From CAYQVW01 sp964421245 (lineage in GTDB: Bacteria; Margulisbacteria; WOR-1; XYC2-FULL-46-14): a stretch of 64,000 bases of DNA. Positions 58,803 through 64,000 of this stretch are shown here, piece after piece; within the stretch, counting starts at the first letter, position 1, and every line of letters begins with the position of its first letter. The notes under the pieces were generated by a model. That model saw only the letters and a list, made by a program, of their open reading frames with translations. It was not told the origin of the DNA and ran no database searches. The stretch spans positions 285,080 to 349,079 of the forward strand of contig CAYQVW010000001.1 of NCBI GenBank assembly GCA_964421245.1, given 5' to 3'. The translations under genes and the position numbers were made by a program.

Positions 58803-58832
58803 GCCCTGAGCAAACGCAGTGCGTCGAAGGGC
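58803..58832. repeat. 30-bp GC-rich imperfect palindrome within the cluster
   Basis: GCCCT...AGGGC at the ends and ACGCA-G-TGCGT in the middle form a hairpin between the 241- and 141-residue genes. The CCCTTCGAC...GCTCAGGG type sequence is a widespread interspersed bacterial repeat (from memory). It may act as a 3'-end stabiliser or simply be a repeat insertion. Confidence 0.6.
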
Positions 58833-58835
58833 TCC

Positions 58836-59561
58836 TTATCTTTTTATTCCAAAAACAACCGGCCTTCCCTCTGATACTGGTTTTAGAGGATAACCTTCTC
58901 CTAGACTGTCCCTAGTGGATGGTCCTTCAGAAAAACTATAAAAGCCATAAGCTAAGCCCTTACCTGCATTAGTATGAAAACTTATCTCCGTAAAATCTCG
59001 GTCCCCTAATGGGGCCAGTAATTGGTCCAAACCTGGCTGCACGTTTTTTATGAATCTACCCTGCACAAAACCTCTCTGCACCTTTCTCTCGTATGGATCC
59101 AAATCCATATCTACTCTCCAAAAAGCATCAGGAACATTAATAAAATCAACTTGCCAACCGGTCAATTTCCCCAGAAACTTAATGAGGTGTGCTTCATCTC
59201 TGGGAGTTATTCCAACAAGAAGACCATCTTTAACCGAATATTGCCCATTGAAAAGCATATTTAGAATACTCTTCACCGTTTCAGAATTTGTACTCAATCC
59301 TAAAACCACCTGGGAAAATCCAGTAAATTCTGGCGCGGCAACTATTTGCCCCAAATCCTCAGGAGCAAGAACCAATTGCCTTTGCATTTCCTCTAATCTT
59401 GCTTGTGTCCCATCATCACCTGCTTTAGCAGCTGTATATACAAGATGTGACTCAAAAACTTCAGCAGGCTTTTGCAATATATTCGCTGCGCCCTCTTGTA
59501 TTAATCTGCCTCCCTTTAAATCACTTGGCCTCACGGAAACTTTACCTTTAAAATTTACCAT
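58836..59561 (-). CDS. Uncharacterised 241-residue protein in the radical SAM cluster
   Basis: No family recognised. Soluble, mixed alpha/beta: MVNFKGKVSVRPSDLKGG start, QARLEEMQRQLVLAPEDLG helix, ETVKSILNMLFNGQYSVKDGLLVGITPRDEAHLIKFLGKLTGWQVDFINVP in the middle, and GRPVVFGIKR end. The start is ATG 59561 after AAGGAGG (ten bases away), not the in-frame TTG three codons upstream. It follows the aldo/keto reductase gene by 15 bases and shares an identical pre-start sequence with it. Confidence 0.68.
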   Translation of the reverse strand: MVNFKGKVSVRPSDLKGGRLIQEGAANILQKPAEVFESHLVYTAAKAGDDGTQARLEEMQRQLVLAPEDLGQIVAAPEFTGFSQVVLGLSTNSETVKSILNMLFNGQYSVKDGLLVGITPRDEAHLIKFLGKLTGWQVDFINVPDAFWRVDMDLDPYERKVQRGFVQGRFIKNVQPGLDQLLAPLGDRDFTEISFHTNAGKGLAYGFYSFSEGPSTRDSLGEGYPLKPVSEGRPVVFGIKR

Positions 59562-59576
59562 TTTAATCAATCCTCC

Positions 59577-60452
59577 TTATAAATTATTTAAATATCCAAT
59601 ATTTTGTCTCAAATGGTCCAAACTTCTTGTCCCGGTAAAAACCACAGAGACATTGGGGTTGTTGAATATAAATTCAAATGAATGTTTGGCAAGGGATTTT
59701 TCTCCTATCTTTTTCTGCAGTTCTCCTGCCATTAGCAACTTCTCTCCAACCCACCCTTCAAGCATTTGGCCATCAGCATATTTGCTTTTGCTCGATAATA
59801 TTCCTCTTATTAACGGTTGATTAACAAGAACAGTGATATTTTTATTTTTTGCAAAAGCCATTACTTGTTCCATTTCATTCATCAGGGGATTGTATGCAAC
59901 TTGTATTGTTGAAAAAATGCCAGTATTTATTGACTCTCTCACAATTTCCGGTGGCCAGGAAGCAGTAACTCCGATCAGATCAACATCTGATCCATTTTTG
60001 TGCTTTTCTAGTACTTGGAGGGCTTCATTATCCTCCAAAACATTCGAATTAACAGAGTGGATTTGTAATAAATGAATATGCCCAAGTAAAGCTAAACTAT
60101 TTTCTATAGATCGTTCTATTGCATCGGCAGAGTAATCATAATAAGTACTTCCATCTTCTTTCTGATGCTCACCACACTTTGTTGCAATAATAAGATCCCG
60201 AGCAATTGCTGGATTTTCTTTTAAAAACCCCGAGAGAAGCCTCTCACTAACTCCATATGCTGGAGCAGTGTCAAAAAAGTTTATTCCAAGTTTGACTGCC
60301 CCCTCAAGAAAGTCATAAGCCTCGGCCTCTGAAACAGTTACCTTCTCTCCCGGAGTATCAATCCCCCATTTTCTTCCCAACCTAAGTAATCCACATCCGA
60401 TCCTTGAAACCGCCAAATTTGTTCCTGGTAAAATTATTTTATTTATAGCCAT
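59577..60452 (-). CDS. Aldo/keto reductase
   Basis: 291 residues of the AKR TIM-barrel family: VSRIGCGLLRLGRKWG, GINFFDTAPAYGVSERLLSGFL (catalytic Asp and Tyr), IATKCGEH (Lys), LQIHSVNS (His), and the cofactor block near the C-terminus VVFTGTRSLDHL. NADP(H)-linked reduction of a carbonyl is expected; substrate unknown. ATG 60452 has GGGAG upstream. It is the first gene of a five-gene minus-strand run ending before the radical SAM promoter, divergent from LacI. Confidence 0.9.
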   Translation of the reverse strand: MAINKIILPGTNLAVSRIGCGLLRLGRKWGIDTPGEKVTVSEAEAYDFLEGAVKLGINFFDTAPAYGVSERLLSGFLKENPAIARDLIIATKCGEHQKEDGSTYYDYSADAIERSIENSLALLGHIHLLQIHSVNSNVLEDNEALQVLEKHKNGSDVDLIGVTASWPPEIVRESINTGIFSTIQVAYNPLMNEMEQVMAFAKNKNITVLVNQPLIRGILSSKSKYADGQMLEGWVGEKLLMAGELQKKIGEKSLAKHSFEFIFNNPNVSVVFTGTRSLDHLRQNIGYLNNL

Positions 60453-60476
60453 TTTAATCAATCTCCCTTTCTAGTT

Positions 60477-60507
60477 GTTTATCACCTAAAAATAAATTTT
60501 GTTTCAC
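60477..60507 (-). promoter_or_regulatory. Probable weaker sigma-28-type promoter of the aldo/keto reductase operon
   Basis: GTGAAACAAA (60507-60498), 13 bases, TGATAAAC (60484-60477) on the minus strand. The GAAA core and the spacing agree with the other copies, but the left block lacks the TTTT tail and the first base of the right block is T, so this is the least certain member. Confidence 0.4.
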
Positions 60508-60509
60508 AA

Positions 60510-60610
60510 CTAAAATTAGCTAAAATTAGAAAACAACAAAAAATGGCTTATTTATGATAAATATGTGGGTAAAAGTGGCCAAAATGACCTAAATGTTAGT
60601 TAAATTTAAC
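60510..60610. promoter_or_regulatory. Candidate operators between the aldo/keto reductase and LacI genes
   Basis: Two adjacent copies of CTAAAATTAG (60510-60529), each almost self-complementary, and the perfect 12-bp palindrome GTTAAATTTAAC (60599-60610) directly upstream of the LacI promoter. The rest of the 193-bp gap is AT-rich. A LacI-type protein normally binds an inverted repeat near its own gene, so these are the natural candidates. Confidence 0.4.
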
Positions 60611-60641
60611 CTGAAATTTTTTAATTATACGTGCGATAATA
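60611..60641 (+). promoter_or_regulatory. Sigma-28-type promoter of the lacI-family gene
   Basis: CTGAAATTTT (60611-60620), 13 bases, CGATAATA (60634-60641), four bases before ATG 60646. TGC-GATAAT could also be read as a vegetative extended -10, but the perfect left block at the exact distance favours the sigma-28 type. The message would be leaderless. Confidence 0.68.
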
Positions 60642-60645
60642 TAAT

Positions 60646-61668
60646 ATGAGAAAAAGAAAAAAGGTAACCATTAAAGATGTAGCACGAGAATTAGGTATTT
60701 CCTATGCTACAGTATCACAGGCATTAAATCACCCCCGCGAGGTAAGTAGAATAACGGTTCAGAAGATAATTGAAAAATGTCGACAACTTGGATACAAGAA
60801 AAGCGCCCCAAAAAGAAAACGCAAAGGTGCAATCGGAATTATTGCTCAGGATATGTACAACCTTGCCTTGGGAGAATATTATACCTATGTTCTTGCCGGC
60901 GCCCTAAAAGAGGCTCAAAAACGGGAATTAAGACTTGAAGTAGAATTTTTGGCAGAGGGCGACTCCCCTCTTATGATTTCAAAAAACACAGTGGACGGAG
61001 TTTTGCTATTTGGAAAAATCAAAAAAGGACTTGTTCAATATTTAAAACAAAAAGAGGTTCCGATGATTTTAGCCGGCCACCCTATCTCCAATATAGAAAT
61101 GCATACCGTTATAGCTGATGGCAGAGCTGGAATGTATCAACTAACAAACCATCTTTTAGAACTTGGACACAAGAAGATCGCTTTTATATATTCTAAGCCA
61201 CTACATGATTATATAACTGCTAATAGGATTGAAGGATATAGAACAGCTCTAACCGAAAATTGCATAAAAATATCGGACAAATATCTAATTGAAGCAAACT
61301 GGTGTCATCCTATTTCCTCATATGAGGCAACCTGTAAACTTTTGGATTTAAATAAAACAGAAAGACCTACTGCGATTATTTATATGAACGATACTATGGC
61401 ATATCGCGCATACAAGGCATATCAGGAAAGAAAGATAAAAATCCCAAAAGATATTTCTATTGCTGGGTTTGATGATATGGTTCTGCCAAACTATATTGAA
61501 CCGTTTAATCCAACCTTGACAAGCGTAAAGGTTGATCAAGGATTACTTGGAAAAACCGCGGTTGATCTGCTTTTAAATCTAATTGAAAAGCCATCGAAGA
61601 TTGCGCTTCGTTATACTTTGCCAATAGAATTAAAGATAAAAAATTCTACTGGACCGGTCGTCAAATAG
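60646..61668 (+). CDS. LacI/GalR-family transcriptional regulator
   Basis: 340 residues: N-terminal helix-turn-helix TIKDVARELGISYATVSQALNHPREVSR with the hinge region, then a periplasmic-binding-protein-like effector domain (GIIAQDMYNLALGEYYTYVLAGAL, VDGVLLFG, RPTAIIYMNDTMAYRAYKA, DISIAGFDDMVLPNYIEPFNPTLTSVKVDQ). The effector is probably a sugar or related metabolite but cannot be read from sequence. Divergent from the aldo/keto reductase cluster and convergent with pfkA (8-base overlap), so it may control either. Confidence 0.93.
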   Translation: MRKRKKVTIKDVARELGISYATVSQALNHPREVSRITVQKIIEKCRQLGYKKSAPKRKRKGAIGIIAQDMYNLALGEYYTYVLAGALKEAQKRELRLEVEFLAEGDSPLMISKNTVDGVLLFGKIKKGLVQYLKQKEVPMILAGHPISNIEMHTVIADGRAGMYQLTNHLLELGHKKIAFIYSKPLHDYITANRIEGYRTALTENCIKISDKYLIEANWCHPISSYEATCKLLDLNKTERPTAIIYMNDTMAYRAYKAYQERKIKIPKDISIAGFDDMVLPNYIEPFNPTLTSVKVDQGLLGKTAVDLLLNLIEKPSKIALRYTLPIELKIKNSTGPVVK

Positions 61669-62641
61669 CCAACATCTCAGCTAACTTCAAATGATCCAAG
61701 TCCGCTTTTTTCTTCTTCTTCAATACCTCTTTAAACGGAATCGGACAGATATTTTCAGATTGTGCTGCCATCATTAGCTGGCCTTTGCCGGAAATTATCG
61801 TTTCAACCGCTTTGGCTCCCATCTTACAGGCAAGTTCACGAGAAATGGCAGTTGGAGATCCGCCACGTTGTATATGACCTAATACACTGGCTCTAACTTT
61901 AATTCTTTTTAACTTCTTCTCGAGTTTTTTACCAAACTCAACACCAGATACGGCTCCCTCTGCCACTACAATAATAAAACTAGTCTTGCCACGTTCTCTA
62001 CCTTCATTAATCTTTTCCGCAATCTTGCTTACACTAAATTTTACTTCAGGAATAAGAATCTCTTCCGCCCCACAAACCAAACCGACTTCCAAAGCTAAAA
62101 TTCCATGTCTTCTTCCCATAACCTCTATAACAAATACTCTCTCATGTGATGCAGCGGTATCCCTAATTTTGTCAATTGCATCAAGCGCAGTATTTACAGC
62201 AGTGTCAAAACCGATTGTATAATCGGTACAGCTGATATCATTATCAATACTTGCTGGAATATGAGTAACCAAAAATTCTGATTCTTTTGCTACAACATTA
62301 CCGGCAGCCAAAGATCCATCTCCGCCAATTACAACTAATCCGTCAATTCCATACTCTCTTAAGTTTTTATAAGAGACTTCTCTAAGGTGAGGCTCCTTAA
62401 ATTCTGGACAGCGTTGAGTATGGAGAATAGTTCCTCCCCTATTAATAATTCCACCTACCGATTTAAGATCCATTTGCTCGATTTGACCGGTAATCAAACC
62501 GTGCCATCCTTTACTTATTCCAAAGACACGAAGCTTATGATAAATTGCGGTTCGAACTACTGCTCGTATAGCAGTATTCATTCCCGGCGCATCCCCTCCC
62601 GGTGTCAATATTCCGATTGCATCTATTTTGTTTTTTGGCAT
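61661..62641 (-). CDS. pfkA: 6-phosphofructokinase, ATP-dependent type
   Basis: 326 residues: ILTPGGDAPGMNTAIRAVVR (ATP loop), VIGGDGSLAAG (106-110 GGDGS, the ATP form), PASIDNDISCTDYTIGFDTA, EVMGRRHGILAL, LGHIQRGGSPTAISR. PASIDND replaces the common PGTIDND but the Lys seen in PPi enzymes is absent. Together with the PPi-type enzyme at 55.4 kb the cell has both versions. A TGC-TATAAT lies 32 bases upstream, and an inverted repeat CCTATA...TATAGG (62652-62670) is in the leader. Confidence 0.93.
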   Translation of the reverse strand: MPKNKIDAIGILTPGGDAPGMNTAIRAVVRTAIYHKLRVFGISKGWHGLITGQIEQMDLKSVGGIINRGGTILHTQRCPEFKEPHLREVSYKNLREYGIDGLVVIGGDGSLAAGNVVAKESEFLVTHIPASIDNDISCTDYTIGFDTAVNTALDAIDKIRDTAASHERVFVIEVMGRRHGILALEVGLVCGAEEILIPEVKFSVSKIAEKINEGRERGKTSFIIVVAEGAVSGVEFGKKLEKKLKRIKVRASVLGHIQRGGSPTAISRELACKMGAKAVETIISGKGQLMMAAQSENICPIPFKEVLKKKKKADLDHLKLAEMLAI

Positions 62642-62673
62642 TTAAATCACTCCTATATATAATGTATAGGGGA

Positions 62674-62682
62674 ATTATAGCA
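62674..62682 (-). promoter_or_regulatory. Extended -10 promoter of pfkA
   Basis: TGC-TATAAT on the minus strand. The leader of about 25 bases includes the inverted repeat CCTATA/TATAGG and AGGAGTG before the ATG. It lies 15 bases from the divergent promoter of the CofD-like gene. Confidence 0.5.
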
Positions 62683-62696
62683 GAATAACAAAAGAA

Positions 62697-62727
62697 TTGA
62701 AATTTTTTATGAAATAGACCGATATAT
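62697..62727 (+). promoter_or_regulatory. Sigma-28-type promoter of the CofD/YvcK-family gene
   Basis: TTGAAATTTT (62697-62706), 13 bases, CGATATAT (62720-62727) preceded by C, seven bases before ATG 62735. One mismatch in the left block, exact spacing. Confidence 0.7.
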
Positions 62728-62734
62728 ATTTAGC

Positions 62735-63853
62735 ATGAGAATATTTGTTATTACTGGTGGCAGCGGATTTCGATTCGTTGCAAAGAAGCTTCGGCAACAG
62801 GCTTGTGACGTCTCCTATGGAATTGGCATTGCCGATGATGGTAAAAGCACCCGCCAGTTTAGAATACTTTTTGACATGCCAGGAATTGGCGACACTAGAA
62901 GTCGTATTATTGATCTGGCTGACCCTACTGTTTCTGGATATGACGCATTAAAATATCGGCTGCCTAAAACAGGATCTCCAGTTGACCTAACTATGCAGTT
63001 TGTTGATATAGCATACCAGAGAACAACTTTAACATCGAGATTAGAGGGAGAAAGAGCCGATGCCATTGCATCAAGATTATTGAGATTCAACCAGGAAAGA
63101 ATCGCGGCACAACGCAAAGGAACACTTTTTGACTTTAGAGATGCCAGCCTCGGCAATGCGTTTTTTGCCGGACTCTATTTTGAAGCCAATGGTGATTTGC
63201 TAAAAGCGATTCAACTATTTTCTAAGTTTTTAAATATTAGTGGACAAATACACCCGGCAACAATTGAGCGCCCTTATCCGTATCTTGCAGCAAGAATGCA
63301 AGATGGAGTAATTTTGCGCGGGCAGAGAAATATTACATCATATCAAAATGCGCCGGTAGAACACTTGTGGTTTACCGACAGCAATAAAGAAGATGCAGCA
63401 GAAATCAATCCGAGAGTAAATCCAGAAATTGTTGAAGAAATCGAACAAGCTGATTTAATAGTATTTGGGATGGGGAGTTTTTACACCAGCATTGCCGTGG
63501 CCGCACGCAAATATGGATTTGGGAAAGCAATCAGAAAAAGCAACGCTCCAAAACTTTTTCTTAGCAATTCGGTAGAAGATAATGAAACACGAGGAATGTC
63601 TGGAGGGCAAATGGCTCAGGAATTAATTAGAAATATGCGAATGAGTGATACAGCATCATTGGGGTTAGATACAGAATATATTACTCATGTTATTGCAAAC
63701 AGCGATCTTGTATCACAAAATCATATACGCCCTATCCGGGATGGATTAAATCGCGATATAGAAATAATTAGAACTCCCCTTATCGGACAAGAAAACCCAG
63801 ATCACTATAGCCCCCAAAGAGTCATTGACCAATTATCTTCTTTTTTAAAATAG
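62735..63853 (+). CDS. CofD/YvcK superfamily protein
   Basis: 372 residues of the 2-phospholactate transferase/YvcK (gluconeogenesis factor) superfamily: VITGGSGFRFVAKKL, the GIADDGKSTRQFRILFDMPGIGDTRSRI segment, DASLGNAFFAGLYF, and ADLIVFGMGSFYTSIAVA followed by KLFLSNSVEDNETRGMS. YvcK proteins bind UDP-GlcNAc and influence wall synthesis and carbon use; CofD makes F420 precursors. Several canonical residues differ (GGSGFRF instead of GGGTG), so I do not assign YvcK by name. It is under a sigma-28-type promoter. Confidence 0.82.
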   Translation: MRIFVITGGSGFRFVAKKLRQQACDVSYGIGIADDGKSTRQFRILFDMPGIGDTRSRIIDLADPTVSGYDALKYRLPKTGSPVDLTMQFVDIAYQRTTLTSRLEGERADAIASRLLRFNQERIAAQRKGTLFDFRDASLGNAFFAGLYFEANGDLLKAIQLFSKFLNISGQIHPATIERPYPYLAARMQDGVILRGQRNITSYQNAPVEHLWFTDSNKEDAAEINPRVNPEIVEEIEQADLIVFGMGSFYTSIAVAARKYGFGKAIRKSNAPKLFLSNSVEDNETRGMSGGQMAQELIRNMRMSDTASLGLDTEYITHVIANSDLVSQNHIRPIRDGLNRDIEIIRTPLIGQENPDHYSPQRVIDQLSSFLK

Positions 63854-63861
63854 ATAGAAGA

Positions 63862-63890
63862 TTTACAAGTTTCATAATTTTTGCTATATT
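63862..63890 (+). promoter_or_regulatory. Vegetative promoter reading out of the window
   Basis: TTTACA (63862-63867), 17 bases, TATATT (63885-63890), with TGC before the -10. Bases 63900-64000 are purine-rich (GAGGTGGGAAAA, GGGGAGGGG) without a complete gene. The downstream gene or RNA lies beyond the end. Confidence 0.5.
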
Positions 63891-64000
63891 AATATTATAG
63901 AGGTGGGAAAATTTTCAAAATAGTGTGAAATTTCCTGAAAAGTTGGGGCTTGTTCTAAAGTGACGTGATGAGTTTTGGGGAGGGGTAGAAAAAAGAGAGG

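Noticed and set aside
59050..59820. 256-residue plus-strand frame across the 241-residue and aldo/keto reductase genes
   Set aside because: It spans the start of one minus gene and the end of another, has no ribosome site, and both minus frames have proper initiation regions and, for the reductase, clear family motifs.
60635..60645. Vegetative extended -10 (TGC-GATAAT) as the LacI gene promoter
   Set aside because: Possible, but the perfect CTGAAATTTT block at exactly 13 bases upstream makes the sigma-28-type reading stronger.
63891..64000. MraZ-binding (TGGG-repeat) region at the window end
   Set aside because: GTGGG, GTGTG and TTGGGG occur but without regular spacing, and no gene is visible to support it.
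1..64000. tRNA, rRNA, CRISPR arrays, transposases, phage genes, stop-codon reassignment
   Set aside because: No tRNA T-loop/acceptor patterns, no rRNA segments, no regularly spaced repeats and no transposase or integrase signatures were seen; TGA ends many well-defined genes and RF2 is present, so the code is standard.

Overview
The window reads as one contiguous stretch of an AT-rich (well under 50% GC by eye), densely packed diderm bacterial chromosome. An outer membrane is implied by lptC, mlaE-mlaF-mlaD and two small barrel-like secreted proteins. CsaB, a WecG/TagA-type transferase and a DUF5693 protein suggest a pyruvylated wall polymer of the kind that holds SLH-domain outer-membrane proteins in Cyanobacteria-related diderms. 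With the split transketolase and the PPi-type phosphofructokinase this makes me think of the Margulisbacteria/Saganbacteria (WOR-1) area, but that placement is inference. TGA is an ordinary stop and RF2 is present.

Layout. 1-1703: truncated HtrA protease and a glycosyltransferase (-). 1.7-7.8 kb: aroQ, an M24 peptidase, ispD, trpE, a lineage-type unknown, rodA, a DUF3006 protein (+). 7.8-9.9 kb: lptC and an unknown (-). 10-14.2 kb: gap, pgk, secG, a TM-helix channel-like protein and two secreted barrels. 14.3-20.8 kb: mraY-murD-ftsW-murG-murC-murB. 20.9-32.6 kb: split transketolase, an unknown, dCMP deaminase, flavin reductase, pheA, YtxH/DUF948 proteins, argS-ilvE-acpS, a CheY-like receiver, nnrD and mlaEFD. 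33.0-49.5 kb runs the other way: an M16 protease pair, purQ, purS, purB, ispG, purC, wecG, marC, csaB, DUF5693, prfB, secA, hpf; only an arginase-fold protein interrupts it on +. 49.6-56.6 kb: comF, an AlbA_2 protein, gpmI, a Fic protein, then tpiA-fba-PPi-PFK. 56.7-63.9 kb is an accessory block: radical SAM/SPASM enzyme, three small unknowns, a larger unknown, an aldo/keto reductase, a LacI regulator, ATP-type PFK and a CofD/YvcK-family protein.

The most interesting structure is regulatory. Seven or eight genes, mostly of unknown function and scattered over 58 kb, are each preceded by the same two-block promoter: CTGAAATTTT, exactly 13 bases, then CGATAWAA. Its geometry equals the sigma-28 (FliA/SigD/WhiG) promoter, yet no motility gene is present. 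It controls the transglutaminase-like protein, two orphan unknowns, the arginase-fold protein, the radical SAM gene, LacI, the CofD-like gene and probably the aldo/keto-reductase operon. This regulon joins the accessory cluster at 56.7-60.5 kb to isolated genes elsewhere.

At 32620-32647 lies a 28-bp candidate dif site (XerC/XerD recombination), exactly where gene direction flips from + to -, so the window probably spans the replication terminus. Many housekeeping genes have an extended -10 (TGnTATAAT) 6-8 bases before an ATG and no Shine-Dalgarno sequence, so leaderless mRNAs look common. GC-rich palindromes have entered genes in frame (ispD, lptC), supply stop codons to both genes of a convergent pair (7791-7824), and form hairpins at the 5' ends of gap, tpiA and hpf transcripts. 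No rRNA, tRNA, CRISPR, transposase or phage gene was seen.
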